Source: Streptomyces davaonensis JCM 4913 | Lineage (GTDB): Bacteria; Actinomycetota; Actinomycetes; Streptomycetales; Streptomycetaceae | Assembly (NCBI RefSeq): GCF_000349325.1 | Contig: NC_020504.1 | Coordinates: 2,638,053-2,702,052, forward strand | Direction of reading: 5' to 3' | Length of the DNA stretch: 64,000 nucleotides | Shown: piece after piece, positions 14,855 to 24,025 of the stretch | Position numbering within the stretch: position 1 is the stretch's first letter | Layout of the letters: each line of letters opens with the position of its first letter | Notes under the pieces: generated by a model | What the model saw: only the letters and a program-made list of their open reading frames with translations | Told to the model about the DNA's origin: nothing | The model's database searches: none | Program-made: the position numbers and the translations under genes

Positions 14855-16240
14855 TCACTTGGACAGACGGTCCAGGATCTGCGGGCCCAGGTCCGTCACA
14901 TCACCCGCGCCCATGGTGAGAACGAGATCACCGGGCTTCGCCATTCCCGCCACGACCGAGGCCACCTCGGCCTTGTCGTGGACCGGGGTGACGTCCGCGC
15001 CCGCGGCCCGGGCCGCCTCGATGATCAGTTCGCTGGTGATGCCGGGGATCGGGTCCTCGCGCGCCGGGTAGATGTCCAGGACCAGGGAGGCGTCCGCGAG
15101 GGCCAGGGACTGGCCCATCTCCTTGCCCAGCTCCTGGGTGCGGGAGAAGAGGTGGGGCTGGAAGACGACCAGGATCCGGGCGTCACCGGCGGCGGCGCGC
15201 ATGGCCTCCAGGTCGGCCGTCATCTCGGTCGGGTGGTGTGCGTAGGAGTCGATGACCTGCACGCCCGCGGCCTCGCCCTTGAGCTGGAGGCGGCGCTTGA
15301 CGCCGGTGTAGGCGGCGATCGCCGGTGCCAGCTCGGTGGCGGGGACGCCGAGAGCCGCGCCCGCGGCGAGGGCGGCGACGGCGTTGTGCGCGTAGTGGCG
15401 GCCGGGGACGGAGACCGTGAAGGTGAGCTCCTGGCCGTCCAGGACCACGGTCACCTCGCTCTTCAGTCCCTGCGCGACCACCGACAGCACCCGCACATCG
15501 GCGTCCGGCGCCTCGCCGTACGTCACCACGCGCACGCCCTCGACGCGCCGCGTCAGCTCGCGCGCGCCCTCGTGGTCGGCGGAGATCACCAGCGTGCCGC
15601 CGGGCACGATCTTGCCCGCGAAGGTCTCGAAGGACTCGTAGATCTCGTCCATCGAGGCGTAGTTCGCGTGGTGGTCGAGCTCCACGTTGAGGACGATCGC
15701 GACTTCGGGCGCGTACTTGTGGAAGCTGCGGTCCGATTCGTCCGCCTCGGCGACGAAGATCTCTCCCTCGCCGTGCAGGGCGTTGGAACCGGGCGCGTCC
15801 AGGTCGCCGCCGATGGCGTACGACGGCTTCAGGCCCAGCTCGCTCAGCGACACGGCCAGCATCGAGGTGGTGGTGGTCTTGCCGTGCGTACCGGCCACCG
15901 CGATCGGCCGCAGGCCGTCCATCAGGGCGGCGAGCGCGTCGGACCGGTGCACCACCGGAATGCCCAGCTCGGCGGCGCGGGCCAGCTCGGGGTTGTCGGC
16001 CCGGATCGCCGAGGAGACGACCACACAGCTCGCGTCGTCGGCGAGATGCCCGGCGGCGTGCCCGATGTGCACGGTCGCCCCGAGCGCCCGCAGGGCCTCG
16101 GCGGTGGCGGACTCCTTGGCATCACTGCCCGCGACGGCGGCCCCGCGCTGCGCCAGGATCTTCGCGATGCCAGACATCCCGGCGCCGCCGATGCCGATGA
16201 AGTGCGGTCGGTCCATGGCGGAGGGAAGTCCGGCTGCCAT
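14855..16240 (-). CDS. murC: UDP-N-acetylmuramate--L-alanine ligase
   Basis: 461-residue Mur ligase adding L-Ala to UDP-MurNAc, the first cytoplasmic step of the stem peptide. Seen: HFIGIGGAGMSGIAKIL at the N-terminus, the ATP-loop VAGTHGKTTTTSML, and the Mur C-terminal domain with YAHHPTEM. ATG 16240 is preferred because GGGAG lies 8 nt upstream; ATG 16246 has only a 2-nt gap, and an upstream in-frame start near 16315 would overlap the region before the next gene. It is an essential core gene anchoring this region to the conserved chromosome. Confidence 0.95.
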   Translation of the reverse strand: MAAGLPSAMDRPHFIGIGGAGMSGIAKILAQRGAAVAGSDAKESATAEALRALGATVHIGHAAGHLADDASCVVVSSAIRADNPELARAAELGIPVVHRSDALAALMDGLRPIAVAGTHGKTTTTSMLAVSLSELGLKPSYAIGGDLDAPGSNALHGEGEIFVAEADESDRSFHKYAPEVAIVLNVELDHHANYASMDEIYESFETFAGKIVPGGTLVISADHEGARELTRRVEGVRVVTYGEAPDADVRVLSVVAQGLKSEVTVVLDGQELTFTVSVPGRHYAHNAVAALAAGAALGVPATELAPAIAAYTGVKRRLQLKGEAAGVQVIDSYAHHPTEMTADLEAMRAAAGDARILVVFQPHLFSRTQELGKEMGQSLALADASLVLDIYPAREDPIPGITSELIIEAARAAGADVTPVHDKAEVASVVAGMAKPGDLVLTMGAGDVTDLGPQILDRLSK

Positions 16241-16314
16241 GTGCATATCTCCCAAGATCCGGTACGACGATGAACGCGCCCCCAGCCTATGGGGTGCGCC
16301 GGACCCCTGAGGCA

Positions 16315-16788
16315 CTAGGCCTTGCTGTGCGAGAACAGCTTCAGCACCGGTACCCCCACCTTGTGCCGGGCCCGGGAGGCCCAGTCGCGGTGGAAGAACT
16401 CCTCCACATAGTGCGGATCGGTCAGCACGATCACCTCGTCCGCGCCGGTCTCGGAGACCAGCGATCTGAGCGCGTCCAGCGGGTGGTCCTCGACCAGCCG
16501 CCCGTCCGCCTCGCTTCCGGACGCCCGCAACGCCGTGAGGGAGACCTCCAGGGCCCGCTCGCCGAACCCCTTCGCCTCCTCCCCTTCCGGGGTGTCGCCC
16601 TCCCGTGCCGCCTCGTCCAGCTCGCCCAGCGCCACGTCGTCGATGGCCCGCAACAGGCGATCGGCCTGGTCACCGCGCGGCTGGAGCAGCACATGGAAGG
16701 AGACCGCCTCGTCCCCGTGCAACGTGGTGACGAACTCCACGTCCGCGGACGTCAGGGCCTTCTCGATCATCAATACGCTTCTGAACAC
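16315..16788 (-). CDS. Conserved actinobacterial hypothetical protein
   Basis: 157 residues from GTG 16788, which has AAGGGG 6 nt upstream; an internal ATG at 16770 is the alternative. The sequence runs MIEKALTSADVEFVTTLHGD, then an acidic middle with EGDTPEGEEAKGFGE, then EVIVLTDPHYVEEFFHRDWASRARHKVG. The C-terminal half looks like a Rossmann/USP-like alpha/beta unit. It lies next to murC in streptomycetes as I recall it. I do not know its function. Some database copies carry an indole-3-glycerol-phosphate synthase label, which the sequence does not support. Confidence 0.75.
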   Translation of the reverse strand: MFRSVLMIEKALTSADVEFVTTLHGDEAVSFHVLLQPRGDQADRLLRAIDDVALGELDEAAREGDTPEGEEAKGFGERALEVSLTALRASGSEADGRLVEDHPLDALRSLVSETGADEVIVLTDPHYVEEFFHRDWASRARHKVGVPVLKLFSHSKA

Positions 16789-16963
16789 CAGGCGCCCCTT
16801 CTCCTGCAAGGCCGCGCAAGGCCCTGCGGAAACCATCCTGCCCCGTGGTCGCACGGGGACTGCGAGTTTTAGTGTGCCCGCCGGAAGCTAAACGGAACGG
16901 ATCATTCCGCCGTTCTCGGGATCACAAGATCGAACCGTCACCCCGAGGCGCCCGCGACCCCCG

Positions 16964-17734
16964 TCAGGCCCGCCCGTACCGGGTGAAGAGGAAGCCCTCC
17001 TCCTCCAGCAGGGACACCAGTGCGAATTTCCTGGGCACCTCGACCGAGGGCCCCCCGGCGATCCGCTGTGCGTCCCCGGCCGCGAGCATCGGGGACACGG
17101 TCAGACAGATCTCGTCGAGCACATCGGCCGCCACGAACTGCCCGAGCAGCGTCGGCCCGCCCTCCGTCAGCAGCCGCCGGTACCCCAGCCCGGCGAGCCC
17201 CTGGACGACCCGCTCCGGCTCGACCCCGGCACCGTCCCCGGCGAGCACCACCCGGACGCCAGCCCGCTCCGCCGCGGCGATCCGGCCCGGGGCGGCGGAG
17301 GCACCGGTCAGGACCACGGTCGGCACCAGCGGCGAGGTGAACAGCGGAAGGGAGAAGTCCAGGTCGAGGCTGGCCGTGACGACCGCGACGGCCGGTGCGG
17401 GCCCCTGCCCGGCCGCCGCCCGGCGGTCCGCGAACTCCGCCCGCGCGCGGGCCGGCCGGTACCCCTCCTGCCGTACCGTCTGCGCGCCGACGACCACCAC
17501 GTCCGCCAGCGCCCGCAGGGTGCCGAAGATCCGCATGTCGGTGGCGCTGGAGATCGGCTGCGACTTGCCGTCGTGCTGGGCGGCGCCGTCGAGGGTGGAC
17601 ACCATGTTGGCGCGCAGCCAGGGCTCGGCGGTGTCGGGATAGGCGTAGGCGTCGGCCAGCTCGGCGAGACTCCACTCCCGGTCCGCCGTCCCGGATTCGA
17701 GTGTCTGATCGGTCACAGGGAACAGGTGTCGCAT
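16964..17734 (-). CDS. Pyrimidine reductase family protein (RibD C-terminal domain)
   Basis: 256-residue single RibD_C/dihydrofolate-reductase-fold protein. Seen: RANMVSTLDGAAQHDGKSQPISS, the NADPH-binding-type VVVVGAQTVRQEGYRP, and the substrate loop LLTEGGPTLLGQFVAADVLDE. In RibD this domain reduces the ribosylamino-pyrimidine of riboflavin synthesis. No deaminase domain is present and no rib genes are adjacent, so the exact substrate is uncertain. It is monocistronic and divergent from zapE. Confidence 0.88.
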   Translation of the reverse strand: MRHLFPVTDQTLESGTADREWSLAELADAYAYPDTAEPWLRANMVSTLDGAAQHDGKSQPISSATDMRIFGTLRALADVVVVGAQTVRQEGYRPARARAEFADRRAAAGQGPAPAVAVVTASLDLDFSLPLFTSPLVPTVVLTGASAAPGRIAAAERAGVRVVLAGDGAGVEPERVVQGLAGLGYRRLLTEGGPTLLGQFVAADVLDEICLTVSPMLAAGDAQRIAGGPSVEVPRKFALVSLLEEEGFLFTRYGRA

Positions 17735-17826
17735 GCCGGAAGTGTTCCACGGGGCGCGGGGGCGGGCCTCACGAGCGCGGGGCCGAGCCGGAGCGCCCTC
17801 CCGGCCACCCCCTAAAATCGATAGAC

Positions 17827-18963
17827 GTGTCCTCCTCTCCCTCCGCCGGCGCCTCCACCCCCGGCTCCCCCACCGCCGGCGAAGCCCCCATAGCCGAAGC
17901 GGCCCCCGTCTCCCTCTGCTCCCGCGAGCCGCACGTCCCCGCGGACCGTCTGGTGGCCGAGATGGTCCCGCCGCCCCGCTTCGACTCGGTCCGCTTCAGC
18001 ACCTACCTCCCGGACCCGAACCAGCCCAGCCAGACGGAGGCGGTCCAGGCCCTGGAGACCTTCGCGGCGGGCCTCGGCGGAGCGCACGCGATCGGCGGCT
18101 CCCCCAAGCGCGGCTTCTTCGGCCTCGGCAGGCCCAAGGCCCCGAAGACCCCGCCCGGCCCCCTGGGCGTCTACCTGGACGGCGGCTACGGCGTCGGCAA
18201 GACCCACCTGCTGGCCTCCCTCTGGCACGCCACCCCGGCCGAGCCCTCCCTCAAGGCGTTCGGCACCTTCGTGGAGCTGACGAACCTGGTCGGCGCCCTG
18301 GGCTTCCAGAAGACGGTGCAGACCCTCTCCGGCCACCGGCTGCTCTGCATCGACGAGTTCGAGCTGGACGACCCGGGCGACACGGTCCTCGTCTCCACCC
18401 TGCTCGGCAAGCTCGTCGACGCCGGGGTCGCGCTCGCCGCCACCTCCAACACCCTCCCCGGCAAGCTCGGCGAGGGCCGCTTCGCGGCGGCGGACTTCCT
18501 GCGCGAGATCCAGGGCCTGTCGGCGCACTTCCGCCCCCTGCGCATCGACGGCGAGGACTACCGCCACCGCGGTCTGCCCGAGGCGCCGGCGCCGTACTCC
18601 GACGAGCAGGTGACGAAGGCGGCGTACGCCACCGAGGGCGCCTCCCTCGACGACTTCCCGCATCTGCTGGAGCACCTGGCCAGGGTCCACCCCAGCCGGT
18701 ACGGCGCGCTGACCGACGGCGTGAAGGCCGTGTGCCTGACCGACGTACAGCCGATTCCGGACCAGTCCACGGCCCTCAGGCTCGTCGTCCTCGCGGACCG
18801 GCTCTACGACCGTGAAGTGCCGGTGCTGGCCTCGGGGCTGCCCTTCGACCGGCTGTTCAGCGAGGAGATGCTGAAGGGCGGCTACCGCAAGAAGTACTTC
18901 CGGGCGATCTCCCGCCTCACCGCACTGGCCCGGGACGCGAAGCCGCTCGTCGAAGCCGCCTGA
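17827..18963 (+). CDS. zapE: Cell division protein ZapE (AFG1-type ATPase)
   Basis: 378 residues. P-loop GGYGVGKTHLLASLWH, Walker B LLCIDEFELDDPGDT, sensor-like LAATSNTLPGKLGEG, and the LSAHFRPLRIDGEDYRHRG segment are typical of the AFG1/ZapE family. The GTG at 17827 is used because everything upstream in frame is low-complexity and lies in the divergent promoter region. There is no SD; TAAAAT ends 8 nt before the GTG, so the mRNA may be leaderless. The first 40 residues are Pro/Ser/Ala-rich. Confidence 0.92.
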   Translation: MSSSPSAGASTPGSPTAGEAPIAEAAPVSLCSREPHVPADRLVAEMVPPPRFDSVRFSTYLPDPNQPSQTEAVQALETFAAGLGGAHAIGGSPKRGFFGLGRPKAPKTPPGPLGVYLDGGYGVGKTHLLASLWHATPAEPSLKAFGTFVELTNLVGALGFQKTVQTLSGHRLLCIDEFELDDPGDTVLVSTLLGKLVDAGVALAATSNTLPGKLGEGRFAAADFLREIQGLSAHFRPLRIDGEDYRHRGLPEAPAPYSDEQVTKAAYATEGASLDDFPHLLEHLARVHPSRYGALTDGVKAVCLTDVQPIPDQSTALRLVVLADRLYDREVPVLASGLPFDRLFSEEMLKGGYRKKYFRAISRLTALARDAKPLVEAA

Positions 18964-19057
18964 GCCGGACGAGGCAGGGCCGAGGCGTATCCGTACCGCA
19001 AACCTGGGCATATCGTCTAGTAAGCGGATATACCGGACCTCTGACAGGGAGGTCGTC

Positions 19058-19846
19058 ATGGTCGAGGAGCTGCTCGCCGTGGCCGCTGCCGCCGGCGCCG
19101 CCGGGCTGGTCTACTTCGCCGCCGCGGCACGGGTCGTCAAGCAGTACGAGCGCGGGGTCGTCTTCCGGCTCGGGCGACTGCGCGGCGCCGTGCGCCAGCC
19201 GGGGCTCGCCGTGATCGTGCCGGGCGTGGACCGGCTGCGCCGGGTCAACATGCAGATCGTGACGATGCCGGTGCCGGCCCAGGAGGGCATCACCCGGGAC
19301 AACGTCACGGTGCGGGTGGACGCGGTCGTCTACTTCAGGGTCGTGGACGCGCCGTCGGCGGTCGTGAACGTCGAGGACTACCGGTTCGCGGTCTCGCAGA
19401 TGGCCCAGACCTCGCTGCGCTCGATCATCGGCAAGAGCGACCTGGACGATCTGCTCTCCAACCGGGAGAAGCTCAACCAGGGCCTGGAGCTGATGATCGA
19501 CAGTCCCGCGGTCGGCTGGGGCGTGGGCGTCGACCGCGTGGAGATCAAGGACGTCTCCCTGCCGGACACCATGAAGCGCTCGATGGCCCGCCAGGCGGAG
19601 GCCGACCGGGAGCGGCGGGCCCGGATCATCAACGCGGACGCCGAACTCCAGGCCTCGAAGAAGCTGGCCGAGGCGGCCCAGCAGATGGAGGACACCCCCG
19701 CCGCACTCCAGCTCCGCCTGCTCCAGACGGTCGTGGCGGTGGCCGCCGAGAAGAACTCCACGCTGGTGCTGCCGTTCCCGGTGGAGCTGCTGCGATTCCT
19801 GGAAAAGGCCCAACAGCCGCTGCCGGAGCGCCGCGACGGAAAGTGA
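19058..19846 (+). CDS. Slipin-type SPFH/Band 7 membrane protein
   Basis: 262 residues with one N-terminal membrane segment (LLAVAAAAGAAGLVYFAAAARVV), then an SPFH domain from QYERGVVFRLGRLRG to IKDVSLPDTMKRSMARQAEA and an Ala/Glu-rich C-terminal helix. Slipins form membrane scaffolds and often pair with NfeD proteases, but no nfeD gene is adjacent here. SD AGGGAGG lies 5 nt before the ATG. Confidence 0.9.
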   Translation: MVEELLAVAAAAGAAGLVYFAAAARVVKQYERGVVFRLGRLRGAVRQPGLAVIVPGVDRLRRVNMQIVTMPVPAQEGITRDNVTVRVDAVVYFRVVDAPSAVVNVEDYRFAVSQMAQTSLRSIIGKSDLDDLLSNREKLNQGLELMIDSPAVGWGVGVDRVEIKDVSLPDTMKRSMARQAEADRERRARIINADAELQASKKLAEAAQQMEDTPAALQLRLLQTVVAVAAEKNSTLVLPFPVELLRFLEKAQQPLPERRDGK

Positions 19847-19936
19847 ACACGCTCTACGCGCGTGGTTCACCTGGCCGGAACCAGATGATAGACACGGCGT
19901 CGACACAGTCCTGTCCGCCAGCAGGAAGGTTCCAGC

Positions 19937-21340
19937 ATGTCCGACCACGGCACTCAGAGCCGCCGTCAACTCCTCGCCCGCACCGGCGCCTTGGGCGTCT
20001 CGATCGCCTTCGCCGGAAACCTGACCGAACTCTTCGCGGGCACCGCCGCCGCGCAGACCATGGGCCACACGGGTTACGGCCCCCTCGTCCCCGACCCGAA
20101 CGGTCTCCTCGACCTGCCGGAGGGCTTCCGCTACCGCGTGCTCTCCCGCGAGGGCGATCAGCTCCGCTCCGGCGAGGGCAAGGTGCCCTCCAACCACGAC
20201 GGCATGACGGCCCTGCCCGGCCGCCGCGGCCGTGTCCACCTGGTCCGCAACCACGAGAACCGCAACACCGCGAAACTCCCCGTCCCGACGGTCGAGGGCC
20301 TGACGTACGACCCGCAGGGCAAGGGCGGTTGTACGGCCCTCACGCTGGACGTGCACGGCGAGGTCCTGGCCGAACGGGTCGCCATCGCCGGTACGGCCGT
20401 CAACTGCGCGGGCGGGCCCACCCCTTGGGGCACCTGGCTGACCTGCGAGGAGACCGAGGACAGAGCGGGCACCAACGGCTACACCAAGGACCACGGCTTC
20501 ATCTTCGAGGTCGACCCGGCCGACCCGCACCGCAGCGGCGCGGTCCCGCTGACGGCGATGGGCCGCTTCCAGCACGAGGCGGTGGCGGTGGACCCGAGAA
20601 CCGGCATCGTCTACGAGACCGAGGACGCCTTCCAGAAACCCTTCGGCCTCTTCTACCGCTTCCTGCCCACCCACCCCCACGGCGGCGCCGGTTCCCTGCG
20701 CGCGGGCGGCCGCCTCCAGGCGATGCGGGTGCCGGGCGTACCGGACCTGTCGTCGATCCAGGAGCCCGGTACGACCTTCGACCGCGTCGACTGGGTCGAC
20801 GTACCGGACCCGCTGGCCGCCGAAACCCCCATCCGCCACCAGGACTTCGGCCGCAAGGGCATCACCCACGCCCAGAAGCTGGAGGGCTGCTACTGGGGCG
20901 GCCGCTCGGTCTACTTCGTCTCCTCCTACGCCCGCAGCGCGGAGGGCTCGGCGGCCGACCACTACGGCCAGATCTGGCGCTACGACCCCACCCACCGCCG
21001 CCTCACCCTGGTGATCGTCTTCGGCCCCGACACCGACATCCAGCTCCCCGGCGAATCCCCCGACAACATCTGCCTGGCCCCGTCGGGCGGCCTCATGGTC
21101 TGCGAGGACGGCAGCGGAGCCCAGCACGTCTACGGCGTCACCCGCCACGGCGAGGTCTACGCGATGGCCCGCAACGCCCAGGCCCTCACATCAGCCGCTA
21201 CCGCGGCGGGCGGCACCCCGGAAGCCCCCGAGTGGGGCGAGTTCGCCGGCGTCACCTTCTCCCCCGACGGCCGCACGATGTACGTCAACTGCTACACCCC
21301 CGGAACGACCTTCGCGGTGCAGGGCCCCTGGCGTAGGTGA
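19937..21340 (+). CDS. Tat-exported PhoX-like (DUF839) protein
   Basis: 467 residues. The N-terminus SRRQLLARTGALGVSIAFAG is a twin-arginine signal ending near AAAQ (about residue 41), so the protein is exported folded. The body has PhoX/DUF839 features, for example NHDGMTALPGRRGRVHLVRNHENR, GGPTPWGTWLTCEET, RFQHEAVAVDPRTG and a late DNICLAPSGGLMVCEDG. PhoX enzymes are calcium/iron alkaline phosphatases. The active-site set cannot be fully checked by eye, and no Pho box was found upstream, so phosphatase activity is likely but not proven. Monocistronic. Confidence 0.87.
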   Translation: MSDHGTQSRRQLLARTGALGVSIAFAGNLTELFAGTAAAQTMGHTGYGPLVPDPNGLLDLPEGFRYRVLSREGDQLRSGEGKVPSNHDGMTALPGRRGRVHLVRNHENRNTAKLPVPTVEGLTYDPQGKGGCTALTLDVHGEVLAERVAIAGTAVNCAGGPTPWGTWLTCEETEDRAGTNGYTKDHGFIFEVDPADPHRSGAVPLTAMGRFQHEAVAVDPRTGIVYETEDAFQKPFGLFYRFLPTHPHGGAGSLRAGGRLQAMRVPGVPDLSSIQEPGTTFDRVDWVDVPDPLAAETPIRHQDFGRKGITHAQKLEGCYWGGRSVYFVSSYARSAEGSAADHYGQIWRYDPTHRRLTLVIVFGPDTDIQLPGESPDNICLAPSGGLMVCEDGSGAQHVYGVTRHGEVYAMARNAQALTSAATAAGGTPEAPEWGEFAGVTFSPDGRTMYVNCYTPGTTFAVQGPWRR

Positions 21341-21402
21341 CGCGCGCCGGGGCGCGGGCGGCAATCCGGAGCTTGTCCGATTAGTCCCGTTATGTTCATT
21401 CG

Positions 21403-22251
21403 GTGATCATTCGAGTACGACAAGTCACCGCCGCCTGCGCCCTGGCCACCGCCCTCTCCGCCTGCGCCTCCCCCGAGGCCGAGGCTCCCCGAGCCGCCCG
21501 CCCCGCACCGGCGGCGGCCTCCGCAGCTCCCTCCCGGCCGCCGACGCTGGCGCCGGGGCCCGCCGGGCTGACGCCCGTCTTCGAGAACGGGCCCCGGTCG
21601 TCGGAGAAGGTCGTCGCGCTCACCTTCGACGCCGATATGACCGCCGATCAGGGGGCTCGGGCGACCAATGGGGAACGGTTCGACAATCCGCGGCTCATCG
21701 CGACGCTGCGGGCGCTGAAGGTCCCGGCGACCGTGTTCATGACGGGGCGATGGGCCGAGGAGTACCCCGTGCAGGCACGCGGCATCGGACGGGATCCGCT
21801 CTTCGAGGTCGCCAACCACTCCTACAGCCACCACGCCTTCACCGGGGACTGCTACGGGCTGCCCACCCTGTCCGAGGAACGGATGCGCGGCGACGTCGAG
21901 CGGGCGTACGACGCCTTCCGCAAGGCCGGTGTGCCGGGCGCCATGCCGTACTTCCGGTTCCCCGGCGGCTGCTACGACCGCGCCGCGCTCAAGGCCCTGA
22001 CCCCGGCCGGGGTCACCGCCGTGCAGTGGGACGTGGTGAGCGGGGACGCCTTCGCCACCGACGCCGACGCCGTGGCCCGGCAGGTGCTGGACGGGGTGCG
22101 GCCGGGGTCGGTCGTCGTCATGCACTGCACCCGCAGCGCCGCCCCGGCCACCGAACGCGCCGTCCGCACGATCGTCCCCGAGCTGCGGCGCCAGGGATAC
22201 CGGTTCGTGAAGGTGTCCGAGCTGATCGGGGCCGCCCGCGCGGAGCGGTGA
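21403..22251 (+). CDS. Polysaccharide deacetylase (NodB fold) lipoprotein
   Basis: 282 residues. The N-terminus has a short signal and lipobox-like ALATALSACAS, so it is probably lipid-anchored outside the membrane. NodB motifs: ALTFDADM (motif 1, Asp-Asp), NHSYSHHAF (zinc His-x3-His), FRFPGGCYD (motif 3) and QWDVVSGD. It probably removes N-acetyl or O-acetyl groups from a cell-wall or extracellular glycan. The GTG start lacks an SD; TATGTT (21391-21396) lies exactly 6 nt upstream, so the mRNA is probably leaderless. Confidence 0.9.
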   Translation: MIIRVRQVTAACALATALSACASPEAEAPRAARPAPAAASAAPSRPPTLAPGPAGLTPVFENGPRSSEKVVALTFDADMTADQGARATNGERFDNPRLIATLRALKVPATVFMTGRWAEEYPVQARGIGRDPLFEVANHSYSHHAFTGDCYGLPTLSEERMRGDVERAYDAFRKAGVPGAMPYFRFPGGCYDRAALKALTPAGVTAVQWDVVSGDAFATDADAVARQVLDGVRPGSVVVMHCTRSAAPATERAVRTIVPELRRQGYRFVKVSELIGAARAER

Positions 22252-22269
22252 GCGCTCTACGCTGGACTC

Positions 22270-22452
22270 ATGAGCGACAGCGACTACTGCACGATCGCCG
22301 ACGCGACCAAGCCGCCCAAGGCCGACGGTCCTCCGTACGCCGAGTGCGTGCTGTGCCGGGAGCCCACGGAGTACCCGGAGTCCTTCAAGGGCATCACGCT
22401 CTGCCCGGTCTGCGAGTGGCGGGAGGCCGAGCGGACCGCCTGCTCAGGGTGA
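22270..22452 (+). CDS. Small zinc-ribbon-like protein
   Basis: 60 residues with two CxxC knuckles, CVLC (residues 27-30) and CPVC (45-48), which probably bind one zinc ion. The stretch CREPTEYPESFKGITLCPVC is well structured and the codon use is normal. No SD; TACGCT ends exactly 6 nt before the ATG, a leaderless arrangement. Its 3' end overlaps the convergent ABC permease gene by 9 bp. Function unknown. Confidence 0.75.
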   Translation: MSDSDYCTIADATKPPKADGPPYAECVLCREPTEYPESFKGITLCPVCEWREAERTACSG

Positions 22453-23115
22453 TCTGCGGGAGCAGAGCACGCAGGCCAGGGCGATCGCCGCGGCGGCGAA
22501 GAGAGCGGCGGCGACCAGGGGCAGTGCCGACACCGGGACCGTGCCCGAGCGGGAGCCCGTGACCAGTCCGCTCACCGCCGCCTGCGCGGGCGAGCCGGTC
22601 AGCACCACCGACAGCAGCGCAGCGAGGAGCATCGCGGGTATCGCGCGACCCGTCGTGCGCAGCACCGGCCAGGTGGTCAGCGCTCCTACGGCCGTCCCCA
22701 GCAGCGCGCAGACCAGCGCGGCGACCAGTCCCGCGGCGCCCGCCGGAAGCCGCGGAACCTCCGCCTGATAGTCGGCGGTCCTCGGATCACTGATCAGCGT
22801 CACCACGACCGTCGCCACTGTGCCGAGCGTCGCCGCCGCCGTCAGCGCGACCAGGAGCGCGGCCAGGTGGGCCCGTCCCGGTCCGACGGCCGCCGCCACG
22901 ACGCCCCGGGCCGCGGGCGGTTCGCCGGTGACGCAGATCCGCACCAGCCAGGCAGCGACCGGCAGCAGGGCCGCCGCCGCGTAGCCGAGCGAGTCCAGCA
23001 CCGGCTGACCGCCCTGGACGCCCACGGCCAGGAAGACGGCGTAGAGCAGGAACGGCGGCAGCCAGCGCTGGGAGCGCAGCAGCAGGGCGGTCTGATAGCG
23101 GAGCAGCGCGGTCAC
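22444..23115 (-). CDS. ABC transporter membrane protein
   Basis: 223 residues, about six hydrophobic segments (for example AAALLPVAAWLVRICV, AHLAALLVALTAAATLGTVATVVV, ALPLVAAALFAAAAIALACVL). The GTG start overlaps the ATPase stop by 4 bp (GTGA), making a two-gene transporter. It is a short, poorly conserved permease, probably an exporter of the ABC-2 kind. Substrate unknown. Confidence 0.75.
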   Translation of the reverse strand: MTALLRYQTALLLRSQRWLPPFLLYAVFLAVGVQGGQPVLDSLGYAAAALLPVAAWLVRICVTGEPPAARGVVAAAVGPGRAHLAALLVALTAAATLGTVATVVVTLISDPRTADYQAEVPRLPAGAAGLVAALVCALLGTAVGALTTWPVLRTTGRAIPAMLLAALLSVVLTGSPAQAAVSGLVTGSRSGTVPVSALPLVAAALFAAAAIALACVLCSRRSP

Positions 23116-23972
23116 TGGGCTTCCTCTTTGCCCACGGTCACCACATGCCACGGAGGGCGGGCCGTCAGCAGGGCTCGGAGCAGGACGTCGGAGTGGGATG
23201 CGGGGACCGTGATGCGGTAGCTGCCCGCGGTGGTCTCCTCGAGAGCGGTGAGAGGGAGCCGGGCGGTCTCGGCGGGGAGGGTTCCGCCGCTCGGACCCTG
23301 CGCGACCACGACCGTCCGCGGCCCGGCACCCTCCTGCGAAGTCCGTTGTTCCGTACGGCGGTTGACGGAGCCGCCGCGGACCGTGCAGATCACGTCCGGG
23401 ACTCCGGCCAGCCGCCGTGGGTCGTGGTCGACGAAGACCACGGAGGCCCCGGCGGCGGTGCGGTCCGCGACCGCGCGTTCCAGTTCGGCGCGGGCGTCGG
23501 CGTCGAGGCCGGTCCAGGCCTCGTCCAGCACCAGCAACTCCGGCTCGGCGAGCAGTGCCTGGGCCACGGCGACCTTCTGGCTGCTGCCCTTGGAGAGCTG
23601 GGCCATGGGCGTACGGGCGTATCCGGCGGCGCCGAAGCGCTCCAGCCAGTCGCCTGCGGCGCGCCGGGCCGACTCGCGGGACAGGCCGTGGACCGTGCCC
23701 AGGTGGGTGAGGTAGCCGAGGGCGGTGAAGGGGAGGGCCGTGGGGAAGCGCTCGGGGACGTAGGCCGTGCGGGGGCGGCCGGTGATGCGGCCCTCCGTGG
23801 GGGCGTCGATGCCGGCGAGCAGGCGCAGGAAGGTGGATTTTCCGGTGCCGTTCGCGCCCTCGACTCGGGTGAGTGTTCCGGGAGCCATGGCCAGGTTGAC
23901 CGCCCGTAAGACCCAGGGTCCGCGCAGGCCGTAGCGGCGGCCCACGTTGTCCAGGCGAAGATCGCGTTGCAT
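23112..23972 (-). CDS. ABC transporter ATP-binding protein
   Basis: 286 residues from ATG 23972. Walker A VEGANGTGKSTFLRLLAG, signature LSKGSSQKVAVAQALL, Walker B LLVLDEAWTGLD, then the His-loop FVDHDPRR. After the ATPase domain there is an extra C-terminal part of about 80 residues (RTVVVAQGPSGGTLP to the end) of unknown role. Pairs with the permease at 22444 and is divergent from the PTH2-like gene. Confidence 0.88.
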   Translation of the reverse strand: MQRDLRLDNVGRRYGLRGPWVLRAVNLAMAPGTLTRVEGANGTGKSTFLRLLAGIDAPTEGRITGRPRTAYVPERFPTALPFTALGYLTHLGTVHGLSRESARRAAGDWLERFGAAGYARTPMAQLSKGSSQKVAVAQALLAEPELLVLDEAWTGLDADARAELERAVADRTAAGASVVFVDHDPRRLAGVPDVICTVRGGSVNRRTEQRTSQEGAGPRTVVVAQGPSGGTLPAETARLPLTALEETTAGSYRITVPASHSDVLLRALLTARPPWHVVTVGKEEAQ

Positions 23973-24025
23973 GAGGCCATCCTGTCGTACTCGCGAGAGC
24001 CGATCTTCGGGCTGGCAGACTTGGA

